A DNA stretch of 64,000 bases from Parachlorella kessleri (GCA_001598975.1 BBXU01000127.1:56324-120323); one strand, 5' to 3'. Shown: positions 15,001 to 24,961, numbered from the stretch's first letter. The notes: generated by a model not told the origin, from the sequence alone. Program-made: numbers and translations.

Positions 15001-15876
15001 AAGAGCCGACATGCAAATCCCCAGTAATGCCGCTGCTGCGCAAGGGTCTGGCTTTCGTCTGCTCTTTGATGTGTACTCTCCACTTTGATTCAATCTCAGG
15101 ACTGCTGCATTTGGCATGGCCTGCAGTTTTCAGACTTGCTCAAGTCTAGCACTGCTTGCATGAATTTGCGTCGTATTATAAACCTTCTCGCTCATTGTGC
15201 AGGTGCACTTTGAGCTGCTGGGCAGCCGTGACTCCAGTGGCGTCATCATGCCGGTGGCTGCCAAGCGCAGTTTCAAGCCGGGGCGCGTGGATGTGTTCAC
15301 CTTCCTGGACATGCCTTACTTGGGGGATCTCCAGGCCATCAAAGTCGGCACAGATGGCACTGGTCTGTTCCCTGGCTGGCATCTGCGGTAAGCTTGAGTA
15401 CCAAATGTTCTGCCTGGCTGTTCCGGGCATGCCTGTAGCTACAAAAGCCTGCCACTGTGCTCCAGCGTGCCGACATGATGGGCTATTTCTGCCTCTCCTT
15501 TTGCAGGCAGGTTGATGTCACCCACCTGCCCACCGAGCAGCGCTGGGTGTTTGCCTGCTACAACTGGCTGGACAAATCCTGCAACTACTACAGATGGCTT
15601 CAGCTGGATGGCGGAGAGATAAAAACTGCGAAAGGGGTGGAGCAGCTGCAGCCAGTGCGCAGCCCAGGCGCCCGGCAGGAGTCCCAGCAGCAGCAGCAAC
15701 AACAGCAGAAGCAGCGGGCCGGAGGCTCACCATCAGCCAGTCAAAGGCTGGTCCCTGGCATGTCTGGACGTGCGACCTCCTCGCCCATGAGGCGATCGCC
15801 AGGGAGGCTTGCACCACAGCTGTTTGAGGCGGATTTCGACGGCATGCGTTCGCCCATGATCGGGGCAAGGTGGTAG
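2..15876 (+). CDS. Giant PH-domain plus ~19 x PLAT/LH2 repeat protein (LOXHD1-like), 5' partial
   Basis: The reading frame is open to the left edge, so the true start lies outside the window; ATG 71 is only the first in-window Met. The product starts with a PH-like domain (about 71-660: HSGWLLKASGKG, a basic WHKQWVYLKDD strand, closing helix DWVEQITRAW). A charged, probably coiled-coil linker follows (about 720-1090), then about 19 PLAT repeats in series. A typical repeat reads Y.V.V.TSDVRGAGTDA, F.RG..D.F, LG.L....IGHD, WHL..V and F.C..WLD. The stop is at 15874-15876, after a Gln-run and Ser/Arg-rich tail. Roughly 40 or more exons are joined by GT-AG introns, many in phase 0. LOXHD1 in animals is a chain of 15 PLAT domains; PLAT is a beta-sandwich that binds lipids or proteins. 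No lipoxygenase catalytic domain is seen. A role as a membrane-linked scaffold is inference. Individual exon edges were not all fixed. Confidence 0.88.
71..665 (+). other. PH-like domain exons
   Basis: Two exons joined near 421/636 encode a pleckstrin-homology-like fold. The first gives the opening beta strands with the hallmark G-W-L-L-K start, the basic R-K-W-H-K-Q-W-V segment and a strand ending in FWAADTPASAK. The second begins DWVEQITRAW, which matches the C-terminal alpha helix with its invariant Trp. PH domains bind phosphoinositides or proteins at membranes. Pairing with PLAT repeats downstream is unusual. The domain call rests on motif pattern only. Confidence 0.75.
5869..5946. repeat. 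Two ~40-bp tandem copies in a PLAT-gene intron
   Basis: Two head-to-tail copies start CGTATAAGACGC at 5869 and 5909 and both run to CAGCCAGCAAAGTAC or a close variant. They lie in the intron inside PLAT repeat 7. Confidence 0.85.
13337..13370. repeat. Perfect 17-bp tandem duplication
   Basis: The 17-mer CCAATCATAATCCACTG is repeated twice with no gap, in the intron inside PLAT repeat 17. Confidence 0.9.
13800..13826. repeat. 9-bp x 3 tandem repeat
   Basis: CTCTGGCGA occurs three times in a row, in the intron between PLAT repeats 17 and 18. It would read Ser-Gly-Asp if translated but lies outside the PLAT pattern. Confidence 0.9.
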
Positions 15877-15985
15877 TAGCTGAAATCGCTTGACTGCTTG
15901 CCAACTTTGAATTTTATCCAAGAAACGTCATAACTTGCTTGTTACCTTGCCATGACTATAATCCAGCCCAATAGAGATTGGTTTC

Positions 15986-16858
15986 CTATGGACGGTAAAC
16001 ATAAGACAGAGCAAGTGAAGCCCAGTGCCAAATGCTTACGAAGACAATATAAACATCGCAGACGCAGGTGAGTATGTGTTTCCTGCGCCTCATCAAAGCC
16101 AGGTACACATCCTGGCGCCCAACCTGCAGGGAGAACATCGCACGCCTGCGCCTCTCCAACTCGAAAGCACATAGCATGGCCATAGCGAACCCCAGGCCAG
16201 TTTGGGCTGCCAAGTGCACAGCCCAGCAAGCTGCTGCCGGGTCAGAAAGAGGCTCAGTGGCTGATGGAAAGGGCACGACAGCACTCAGCTGCGTCAGCAC
16301 AGCAGCCGCTGAGAGGTACCGCTCAGCGCTATGCTCGCAAGCTGCCAAGGCTGTCTCGCACCGCACGCCATTGGCGGAGATCACAGCTAGCAAGCACAAC
16401 AACTGTGTCAGCAGCATAGCACGGCCGCGCACCGGCATGCCTAGGGGGATAAACAGCAGGTACAGTAGTGCGCTGGAAAGCAAGTGCAGCAACCAGAAGG
16501 GGGCTGGGTGGCGGCACAGGCAAAAGTAGATGCCATGCCGCATCAACACAAGCGCCATCATAAAGTAATATGGTTGAACCAAGCACAGAAGAACCTCACG
16601 GTGGCGAATGTAGGTCTCTGCTCGCCTAGCTATGAGCAACAGCCGGAACGCATCAAGCATCATGGCAAATAAGGGGACACATGGGACCCAGGCTGGGACA
16701 TGCTTGAGGTCAAGGGTCAGCGCCAACACTATGTGGATGATAACGTCAACTCGGAGCAGCTGCTCATCCACCAACACCTGCCATGGGAATGGAGCATCTC
16801 TCATGGGAATTGAATGTGTGAGAGCTGCCGCATGGCTTGCCAGCCACTCTGCCTGCAT
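15986..16858 (-). CDS. Orphan multi-pass membrane protein
   Basis: One uninterrupted frame from ATG 16858 to a stop at 15986 gives 290 residues. I do not recognise the family. There are about six or seven hydrophobic segments: near residues 37-52 (VDVIIHIVLAL), 58-75, 90-108 (LVQPYYFMMALVL), 118-138 (FWLLHLLSSALLYLLFI), 148-165, 205-235 and the last 25 residues. Basic clusters sit between them (LLIARRAETYIRHRE; ELERRRR; ALMRRRKH), which would favour a defined topology. No catalytic motif is visible. The stop is only about 110 bp from the stop of the PLAT gene on the other strand, so the two are convergent with almost no spacer. A last short intron near the 3' end (within about 16020-16080) cannot be excluded. 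Function unknown. Confidence 0.6.
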   Translation of the reverse strand: MQAEWLASHAAALTHSIPMRDAPFPWQVLVDEQLLRVDVIIHIVLALTLDLKHVPAWVPCVPLFAMMLDAFRLLLIARRAETYIRHREVLLCLVQPYYFMMALVLMRHGIYFCLCRHPAPFWLLHLLSSALLYLLFIPLGMPVRGRAMLLTQLLCLLAVISANGVRCETALAACEHSAERYLSAAAVLTQLSAVVPFPSATEPLSDPAAACWAVHLAAQTGLGFAMAMLCAFELERRRRAMFSLQVGRQDVYLALMRRRKHILTCVCDVYIVFVSIWHWASLALSYVYRP

Positions 16859-17580
16859 TGCTACAGACTGGACACTGCTGTCGAGGGGCAGGTGCAGTCA
16901 GACAGTAGCAGCACAGGCTCGTCAGCCTGCCAACTCAGGTTTTCACAGGTTTTGCACTCACTTCTTTACTCTACCTGCTGAGCGTTGAAGCTTATCAGAT
17001 AGCTTTGCTCCAAGTCCGAGTCTCTGAACCGCAGGTCCAAGCGGCCCACGAGCTGCACAGCCAGCCCATGGGAACTCCATGATCTGAAGGACAATTTAGC
17101 TTTTGATTTGGACACTAGTATGGACAAAAAGGGAGCCCTAGTACCTCTGCAGGTTGTCTTCGGCCAAGGGCAGGTCTCCACGGGGGCATGCCGCTGCTGG
17201 ATTCGGCTTTGAAAAGTCACACCTGTAATACTTGTCAAATCTCCTGTACCAGTTCGTTCCAAGATGCAGATCTTGCCCTCAGTCCATCCCACAGCTTCGC
17301 ATCAGCCCACGCCCAGCCCCCTGGCAGGCTTGTATCCGTCCAGCCTCCATGGCGGACAGAAGCAAAGTGAGAGCATGCTGGGTGAGGTAAAGCTGCTCTT
17401 TTAGGTGACAGGCCCTTTACTGCAGGTGGAGGTTGCATCAAAGCACCAAGGCAGCAGCCCAAGGTGTGTCTCCTCCCAACCAGCGACCGGAGGGGGTTGT
17501 GCTGGTCTTGCTGCAACCAGAGCAGACTCCTGCAGTGCTGCTGGGAAAGCTCACTTGCCTGAGTGCCCCACCTGGTGCAG
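16859..17580. other. Intergenic or unresolved region
   Basis: Open frames on both strands here conflict and none shows a convincing domain. On the minus strand, 16966-17292 and 17235-17600 are open and could hold 5' exons of the membrane protein, but no splice chain could be fixed. Confidence 0.4.
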
Positions 17581-17724
17581 GCTGTGCGCCCCAACCTCAC
17601 ATTCCTAGACCCGCAGCTGGAAGCAGCTTATCTACGCAACTTCAATGTAAAGCAGGCACGTGAAAATTGCCATGCATCTGCCCTTATTCTACTGCTCCTG
17701 TCTGGGGAGCCTGGCTCATGCTGA
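17581..17724 (+). other. Possible exon or gene remnant
   Basis: After a good acceptor (GGTGCAG) the plus strand is open from 17581 to TGA 17722-17724 and reads LTFLDPQLEAAYLRNFN, then a charged stretch and ALILLLLSGEP. An acidic or amphipathic lead-in followed by a hydrophobic run resembles the start of a membrane protein such as the neighbour at 15986-16858. A donor (GTAAAG) follows the FN codons. No start, partner exons or downstream domain were found, so this may be one exon of an unresolved gene or a relic. Confidence 0.2.
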
Positions 17725-18405
17725 CCCAGTCTCATGCTGACGGCTGCCTATCCCATCGGCCTGCACATAATAGTCCTGCCTAGGCAGGACTAATAGAGGT
17801 GTATGCGGTACTCATGCGTCGCAAGAGGAGGTGCTTAGAAGTAGCTACCGATGCTTTCCTTATATCTGTCACCATGTGGACAGATCAGTGCCTCCTCCTG
17901 CCCAGGTTTCTCCAGGATGAAATGCCTGCGAGCGCCCCTGTCTGTTAGCACTGAGTCATGTGCTCATCAGCACTGTCACCCCGCCCTCAAGAACCAGCAT
18001 TTGCCGGTAGCGTCAAATTGCGTGGCTAGGGCTCCCATTCTTGCCTCAGTTACCTTACACTCTCCGGTCCTGCTGGTTCATAGCATATTGACACACTTAG
18101 TGCTCCCAGGTACACCTGCTCTGTTCCCTGCTCTCAACTATGCTCAAATCTCTTTACCCTCTTGTACCACGCTAATACCTCACCATTCAGTTGTTATTTG
18201 CAAGTAATTAAATCAGTTATAAACCCCAGGAAGAGACAATTTCAGGAAATGAGCAGTCTGCTGCTATCCAATCCTTCTTGTCAGGTCCATCCTAGTAGAA
18301 TAATCAATAGAAGTAAGGGATTGGATGACGCAACACAGTGGGCTTCCCCAGCCATAGAGGCCAAGCAAGGGGATGGCAGGACAGCCACCTTACCGGGGGA
18401 GAGCA
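17725..18405. other. Intergenic region
   Basis: No gene seen. The sequence is C/T-rich on the plus strand, with no convincing coding pattern. Confidence 0.5.
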
Positions 18406-19825
18406 TTACAAGTGGGCCTGGGCGCCGCCAAAGGTGCGCTTGAGCATGGACCGCAGCGACTTGCGCTTGCTCAAGGCCTCATATGTCTGCTCGTTGGGCA
18501 GGACCCCGGCTGCCTCCATGCGAGCCAACACCTCGCCTGCTCTGTCCTCGTCGTTCGTCCGAGCGCAGACTTCCAGTAGCGCATTGAACACAGCTGCCGG
18601 CAAGGCACAGGGACGAGAAGCGGTAAGTGATCCCTGCACCTGTCCGGATGGGCAGATGCATGCAGCACTGCTAGAGGAATGATTGCGCAGGCAAGCGAAG
18701 TCTCCTCCAAGTCCTGCGGACACAGCACCCTTGACAGCCACAAGGAGTCGCCACAGTCCGCACTGCAACCCCAGCAGCTGCAGCAGGCCGTCACTAGGGA
18801 ATCACAGCTAATGCAACCTCTGAACCCCGCAAGGACTCAAAACTCCGGCTCCTCCAAGGCTCCTGCCGGCCCCCAACTACTCTTGCCAAGCATGCGTCTG
18901 TGCCCAGGCTGTTGGTAACGCGCCTGCAGGGGCCCAGACTCACCGACTGACGGTGCGCCGTACTGCCCCTCCAAGCGATTCAACACTGCGCTAATTGCCG
19001 ACCACTTTGGGGGGTCGGCGCTGCCATAACCGCGGATGAGCACTGCAAATGTCACGTCATCGGGCCTCAGCATGTCCCCTGCACCAATGCCAACACTTTT
19101 TCAAGGTGCAATAAGGCATTCCCTGGCTGCTGTGCACAACATGCATGCTCTCTTAGGTGACAGCAGCCCTGCAACTGAGGGAGCCAACCCCTAGCAGGGC
19201 CCCGGCACAACTGCCACACCACAGGGCCAGCAGCCAAGAACTCACCGTTTGCAAACAACTCATCAAAGACCGCCTGCATCATGTTAAGCTTGCCACATCG
19301 GGCGCAAGCGTCCAGCAGCGCTGTGCCCGCAAGGGTGTCAGGCTGCACACCAACCTTGGCCATTTCTGCAAGCTGCTGCACGGCTTCCCTGGGCTTCCCC
19401 TGCCTGCAGGCACAGACACAAACGCACGAGTCTCAAAGCCAAATGCTGCAGACACACATGCTGTAAACTGAGGACTTCACCCCCGCCTAATGTGGCGAGG
19501 GCTTAGAGTCACCAAACCGCGCTGCAAATTCAAGACAGGCGCTGTCCAAGGGTGAGAGCTGGGATGTCCGGGCTTACCTGCCCAGTGTTTTTATTCTGCG
19601 AGTGACCTCTGCTCTGACTTGCTCTTCAGTCTGCAGTAGACAGCCAGCTAGTCTGCGGCCCTAGTGTGCTGGGCACCTTGCTTTCTGCCAGCCACCGAGC
19701 TCGGGACACACCTGGGCAGCTGCTACAGGTTGTGCACACTTAGGTTGTGGCCGCCTTGCAGGCTTGAAGGGTGCAAACCCTGCTAGTCTGGGAGGCCGGA
19801 GGAGGTCAACACTGAGACTTCCCAT
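18406..19825 (-). CDS. Small plastid-targeted pentatricopeptide repeat (PPR) protein
   Basis: Five exons join in phase: 19825-19712, 19630-19578, 19403-19246, 19078-18944 and 18593-18406, giving 215 residues. Exon 1 encodes an Arg/Pro/Ala-rich leader (MGSLSVDLLRPPRLAGFAPF) typical of a plastid transit peptide. PPR-type helical repeats follow: VQQLAEMAKVGVQPDTLAGT with LLDACARCGKLNMMQAVFDE; then LRPDDVTFAVLIRGYG; then AVFNALLEVCARTNDEDRAG with EAAGVLPNEQTYEAL. The C-terminus is basic (KRKSLRSMLKRTFGG). PPR proteins bind organellar RNA. With only three to four motifs this is short for the family and may act as a partner or in a low-specificity role. Start chosen because the leader and splice phases fit. 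It is divergent from the DUF1279 gene, with about 100 bp between starts. Confidence 0.78.
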
Positions 19826-19925
19826 GACAGCAAATGCAGGTTACTCTCAAGTATTGCTGGCAAGCTTAATTTGTGCAGTACGAAGCTGGGGTCGCGACGA
19901 ATGTGAATAATTGTCTGCACCAGAG
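19826..19925. promoter_or_regulatory. Candidate short bidirectional promoter
   Basis: About 100 bp separates the divergent starts of the PPR gene and the DUF1279 gene, if the longer N-terminus of the latter is used (277 bp otherwise). It contains the palindrome TCGCGA. No TATA box is evident. Shared promoter activity is inferred from geometry only. Confidence 0.35.
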
Positions 19926-20923
19926 ATGGGACCCAAGGTAAGGGGTCACTTGTGGCATTTTTGTTGGATCTCTACAAATAGCCAGCTTTCACCCCAGACA
20001 CACTTCTTTCCACGGCTTTCACCTCAAAGAAGAAGGCAATTGTTTCCATTGTTGATAGATGCGCAAGGAAAGGCCCGTCGTGCACTGCTGAGCTGCCTCT
20101 TCATGTCATCACCGTTAGATGCTAGCGCAGCAGCCACACAACTAAACAAGAGCAACCGATACAAAGAGTTGTTTCGACGATATGGAAAGATAGCTATTGG
20201 GGTGCACCTCGCGGTCTATGCCTCCTTCTTCGCTGGTGAGTGCTGGCTGAGCAGCTGTGCAGGCCCTAAACGTGATCCGACTGACTTCTGTGGCTGTGCT
20301 TTGTAGGGTGCTATGTTGCAGTCGAGTCCAAGGTAGATGTGCAGAGCCTACTGCAGCGTTACAGACTGCTCCCAGGTAAACTGTCTTGGAGGCAAACTTC
20401 GTTCACCTTCACGGCTGGCATATAGGCTGCTCCCGCCAGCTACTGTGCCCCAGTGCAAGTAGGGAAGGCCTGGGTTTCATACAGTCTTGACCACCTTGGT
20501 CCACGTGTGGTTGTCGGTCCTGCACAGTTTGGGACACAGCGCTGCGCTTAGTTTTGCTAGTAGCGGCAGGTAGTGCAACCTTTTTGTTAGCTGAGCTGGG
20601 GTTTGTTGGTCTGCTGTGTTGCAGGACGTAGACCATTCCTAGCACCTCTGGAGCATTTACCTGTATTGTTGTTGTTTGGTGCAGAGAAGCAACCCGAGGA
20701 TGCGGACCCTGCAAACCGTACTTGGCTTGAAAAGGCGGTGACTGGGCCGGGGTCAGCAATAGCTCTGGCCTTCATCTGCAACAAGGCGCTTATGCCTGTG
20801 CGGCTTCCTATAACCATAGCCTTGACACCAGCAGTGGCCAGGCAAGACTTACTGGAGGTGGACTTAGCGCTGATCGTGCTCCAGTTTGCTTGGCAGTGTG
20901 AGGAAGACCTTCCTTTAGACTAG
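19926..20923 (+). CDS. DUF1279 (FAM210-type) membrane protein, probably organellar
   Basis: Three exons join in phase: 19926-20235, 20307-20375 and 20685-20923, giving 205 residues. The conserved core reads RYKELFRRYGKIAIGVHLAV, then GCYVAVESKVDVQSLLQRY, then a Pro/Asp-rich turn and LALTP-type end (AIALAFICNKALMPVRLPIT). This is the DUF1279 pattern: a lead helix with KYGK, one membrane helix, then a second hydrophobic segment with N-K-A-L-x-P-x-R-x-P. FAM210 proteins in animals are mitochondrial; plant relatives are largely plastid proteins. The in-frame upstream stretch from ATG 19926 is Ser/Arg-rich and may be a targeting peptide; ATG 20103 is the alternative start. The last coding stretch after TPAVAR looks unlike the family, and CAG|GCAAGA at about 20840 could be a GC donor joining an exon after 20983, so the C-terminus is uncertain. 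Confidence 0.75.
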
Positions 20924-21832
20924 TAACTTGTTCTGCTCTTGATTCGTGGGTGGTCCGGCCCAAGCGCTTCTGCTGCATTTCAGGCAAGCTCATCTTTGGA
21001 TTGCCACTGCTGCAGGATACTTCGTGCTAAAGCTAAGCCCGTCTGACGTGATGTCGTCCTGGGGGCTACGGGTTACCGACACACATTCTTGCTCTTGACC
21101 CTTCGCTCATCTGCTTACACACTCCAGTTATGCGATCCGGCTTGTAAGTACTGGTCCCCCTGGGGTATGGGTTCTTGCATGCTAGTCAGAACACGAGGCA
21201 AGCATCAGCCTCGCAGCTGAACGTTCTTGCTTGTGTGTAGGCATGGCCAGCAGCATATGCTGGCAACTGCTCTGCCAGGGGGCAGATTCTGCCTTTAGCG
21301 TGCTGATTCCAGACAATTGGCGTGTGTGTGAGCGTAGGAATGTGTTGTGGGCCACTTCGAGATAGGCGGTGCTACCCAGCACTGGCCAGTGGCTGTTGCT
21401 ACTTTTGCAGCAACAGGGGTGGGCCCGCTCTTCTGAGCGACTCTTGATGAATGGGTTACAGCGACTGTCTTGCACTGCAAATGTAATGTATCATCAAAGT
21501 GTATTACACGTTGACTTCAGCGAAAGCGTGGGAGAGGATTATTGATGGCTGGTCGCTGGCCTGATGTTCAGCGAGCAGAACCTGAGCCGTTCAGGTAGCT
21601 AGTCATGGTGGCTAGTCGAGAAGGCGGCAGAAAAGGTCAGGAAACGTGTCACATCAAGGGACAGGCATGAAGGCCTCATGGTAACCATAGTGTCAAATGC
21701 GTGTGCTGGGCCTGCTTTGCTGGTGTAGTACCGTCAGAGAATGCTCCAGCCTGCTTTATAGCCTGCCATCGACGGCTCAAGTTTGCAATTGATGTCACCT
21801 TCGCGTGGAAGGGGTTGCCACTGGTCGTTGTC
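20924..21832. other. Intergenic region
   Basis: About 900 bp between two plus-strand genes. It may contain the 3' end of the DUF1279 gene if the alternative last exon is used, and the promoter of the Nup50-like gene. No further gene seen. Confidence 0.5.
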
Positions 21833-24567
21833 ATGTTCAAGAGGAAGGCTGGGGAGGCACTTAATGGGTCCGAAAAGGTTAGACTTCTTATAGACAACCT
21901 AGTATGTCACTGAATGGCCGATTGACATGTTGCAACGCCGCCACATGCCACCCTTGATCTAAGTCTTGAGCGCCCCCCTTGCAGAACCAAAAGACAGGCA
22001 ACTCGGACCGCAGGGCGACGTTTGTGCAGCACTTGAAAGCGCTCAACCAGCAGTTCGCAAGGTCTGTGTACAGCTGGGTGCACCTCCGTGGCACGGCCAG
22101 TTAGAGAGGTTGCGTTGGCCCAGGAGTAAGAGCTGCAGCGCTGCTCTGTTGTGGTGCCGCTGCATACTAAGATGCCTGGAACTGTCTTTGTGCAGCAACA
22201 AGTTGTAAACAAGCCCAGTCCTTACCATCCTCTGGCACCAGCAATGTCACTGGGAACATTATGTCTTCAGGATATTCATGTATAGAGTGAGGTGTGTTTT
22301 GTCTGCCTTGCCAAAAGACAACAGTTATTACCTCCTGCTGGTTGCTGCAGCTGGGTACAGGAGCAGCTGCAGGACCACACAACAGAGCTGTGGACAGATG
22401 GGGTGGAAGATTACGTACAGCATGCAAGCAGGCTGCTGAAGGACTTTGGGGATGTCTTAGACGGACCCGCCAGCGAGCAGCAGGCAGCAGGCGACAAGCC
22501 AGCGCCAGCAGGTGCGCTGCTCAGCAGGGGCCCCGCTAAGGAGGGTGAGGTGGAGCGGCCGTGGGAGTGAGTCTGCATCATGAAGACATTGCCGCACACC
22601 ACTGCTGAAGTGCAGGAGAAGGTGCTCAAAGCTGGTTAGTTTCAACTCTACATTCAGCTGACTCTGTCTTGTGCAGGGTTCTCTTTCGGCGCTTTGCCCA
22701 GCGGCAAGGGGCCGCTGTCCTTCTTGGGAGGGGCTGGTGCCAGCCAGCCAGCGACAGCCCCCGCGTTTGCAGCACTACCATCCACAAGCTCAGGCTTCAA
22801 CTTTGCAGCAGCTCCAGCAGCTCCAGGTGGCGTAATGGGTAAAGAAGGGGTGTTTTTTTTTGTCCCAGCTTTACCGGATGCCGAGGGTGTGAAAGGTGTC
22901 CCTGACATGCTCCCCACGCCGCAACTTCCGGCTCGCCTTTGGGTGCAGACCGTATGGGCAATTCGCTGTCTGAGGTCCTGTGTTATCTCAACATGAGACT
23001 AGCACTATGCCTTGCTGCCTAAATCTGCCTTGACCGCTTGACGAGTGCATGCTGCAGGGCTGTTCAAGATCCCTAGCGTGCCCAGCACAGGGACCCTAGG
23101 AACTGGGACCAGCGGCACGACCCTGGGGGGTGGTGCAACCACCGGGGACGAGGATGATGGCGGGGAGGAGGAGCAGCAGCAGCCGGAGGAACCCTCGGTG
23201 GGTGGCCGCCTGCTGATGCCGAAGGCCCACTGGGATGAAAAGCTGTGCTGAGTTGTTGCTGGCCGTGCGTATTCACATACCTGCAGTGTCTGTCACTTCC
23301 AACGGCTGCTGCGCTTCATAAAGTTGTAAGTTGAGTTTGTTCCCTAATCCTCTATACCTTCACTCTGTGTTGACATCAGCAGCCCCAGTAGCCAGCCCTG
23401 CTGGCACTGCTCTGGGCGCACCCCTGGCTGTACTCCACCGCACTGCTCGTACGTGCACATGCAGGTTCAACTAGAACCCAGCGATGCCGAGATCCTCCTC
23501 AAGCAGCGCATCAAGCTGATGTCGCTGATGGAGGAGGGCACCTCCAAAAAGTGGAAGGACAAGGGGGCGGGCACGCTGACGCTGCGGCGCGCTAAGGGGG
23601 AGGCAGCCGCCGGCAAGCTGCCCTACCTCGTCTTCACAACCGACTCAGGTGGGACTGCCGGAAGGCCAGTGGCTGATTATGCTTGAAGCGATAACAAAGG
23701 GGTCTGTGAGGCGGAGCGAGTGCTGCAGCTTGCCTGGTCGTTGTGTGCTTTGCAAAAAAGTTTGTGGGACCAGTAGAAGCTGTGGAGCAGTTATGTATTG
23801 TGGTTTGACAAGACGGGAGGCATGCAGCCGGGCCATGAACCCAGGGGCTGCCAAGTGATTGACAAGTCAGGGTGGGCATGTCGTTAGGAACAGGCTGTTG
23901 CATCTTGTTTGAGCATTGATCACAGGCCGCTTGTAAGCTGAGGGTGCGAGACATATGTATGCTGCGACTGTTGGCCTAGTTTGTACTTTGTAGCATTTGC
24001 TACACACCAAGCATGGCCTGCTTGGACCCTTTTGCTTGCATGCCGCATACAGCACCCCATGGTGGGATCGCCTCCCATGCAGGGCGGGTGCTGATCAATG
24101 CCCCCCTCGTACGCGGCATGAAGCCCACTTGCAACCCCAAGACTCCGGCCAACTTTGCCATGTTCCTGGTGAGGAGTTCCGCACATGTTATCGCTGCACT
24201 GTGCTGGGATCTGTACATGGCCATACCACTTCACGTTCAAACGTGTCGCATTGTATGTGTCTCGTCATTGTTCTATTTGAGGATTCGACGGGAAGCTCCA
24301 GCACTGGGCAATCTGGGTGCTTGGCAGCGCTGCAGGTTGAGTCGCCCCCTAACCTTCCGTCTTTTCGCTGAGGTGCCCTCATAGTTGAGTGTAGCGCAAT
24401 TGTTAAGAGCTCTGTGTATGAGCCTGGCTGTTTGCCAACTCTTGTTGTTTGCCTAAATGCAGATCAACACCGTGGAGGGCAAGGAGCAGCGCGGCATGCA
24501 CTTGTTCAAGTGTGGTGATGCGGGGGCCGCCAAGGAACTGAGCGAAAAACTTCTTGAATTTGTCTGA
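21833..24567 (+). CDS. NUP50: Nup50-like nucleoporin with C-terminal Ran-binding domain
   Basis: Eight exons join in phase: 21833-21877, 21985-22061, 22351-22544, 22677-22826 (or -22838), 23058-23197, 23465-23648, 24083-24168 and 24463-24567, giving about 326 residues. The start MFKRKAGEALNGSEK is the short basic Nup50 N-terminus. HLKALNQQFASWVQEQL and ELWTDGVEDYVQHASRLL follow, as in plant Nup50. A middle part has scattered FG (FSFGALPSGKGPLSF, GFNFAA) and an acidic run. The RanBD1 domain covers the last third: KKWKDKGAGTLTLRR, then VLINAPLVRGMKPTCNPKTP, then a final GMHLFKCGDAGAAKELSEKL. Nup50 sits at the nuclear-basket side of the pore and helps importin recycling with Ran. Exon 4 has two usable donors in the same phase (CAG|GTGGCG and TGG|GTAAAG). 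Confidence 0.88.
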
Positions 24568-24961
24568 CAGTCCGCGGCTGTTGCGGTGTGGTTGGGGTCT
24601 AGGTCCATGACCTGACCTATAGGAGCAGAGGTTTGCCTTCGTTTTGCAACCCGGCTCTACAGGCAACCCTCTGTGGCCGCATATGCCACCAGGTGCAGCT
24701 CAGGTTCCCTTGTCAGAACAGTGCCTATCCCTTGTCAGAACAGTGCTATAATTGTGCGACGGTTCACAACTTGAAGATGACAATCGCAATCGCAACTGCC
24801 ATGGCGCCTTGATAGTCGATGTGTAGCTGATCAACCTACATTCAGTCCAACTGTCCAATGCGCGCGCCCAGGTGCGGGGCATGCTGCGCCAAGTGCAACA
24901 ACAAGAGCAGTGTCAGGCACCCAAAACCAACAGTATACCATTTTAGTGGCGGTTTATCACA
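24568..24961. other. Intergenic region
   Basis: About 400 bp between Nup50 and SDR genes. It holds the Nup50 3' UTR, a 22-bp tandem duplication at 24706-24750 and the SDR promoter. Confidence 0.6.
24706..24750. repeat. 22-bp tandem duplication
   Basis: TCCCTTGTCAGAACAGTGC begins at 24706 and again at 24728, with the same three-base spacing pattern after it. Confidence 0.9.

Larger units (their letters stand above)
1095..15590 (+). repeat. Array of ~19 PLAT/LH2 coding repeats
   Basis: Approximate spans, introns included: 1) 1095-1752, 2) 2058-2548, 3) 2703-3400, 4) 3460-4140, 5) 4195-4800, 6) 5000-5585, 7) 5634-6315, 8) 6364-7070, 9) 7287-7770, 10) 8016-8460, 11) 8645-9145, 12) 9485-9960, 13) 10165-10715, 14) 10907-11345, 15) 11544-12130, 16) 12395-13035, 17) 13220-13740, 18) 14070-14725, 19) 14930-15590. 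Most repeats end in an F.C..W motif (FPCQRW, FPCRQW, FGCNNW, FPCNRW, FTCHDW, FLCNRW, FDCNQW, FVCRDW, FKCGEW and so on). Repeats 9, 13 and 16 lack the Cys in that place (FVGRQW, FFAKAW, FPAECW). Repeats 7, 9, 16 and 17 are the most diverged. The recurring intron just before the HTSD strand suggests growth by duplication of exon sets. Confidence 0.85.

Noticed and set aside
1095..15590. PLAT repeats as evidence for a lipoxygenase gene
   Set aside because: No lipoxygenase catalytic helices or iron-binding His motifs occur anywhere in the gene; only repeated PLAT units are seen.
19558..19577. PPR exon 2 joined to the frame at 19558
   Set aside because: It would need an intron of about 19 nt and breaks the PPR pattern; the acceptor at 19403 fits phase and sequence.
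23634..24240. Minus-strand frames inside the Nup50 gene
   Set aside because: They overlap phased Nup50 introns and exons and show no domain.
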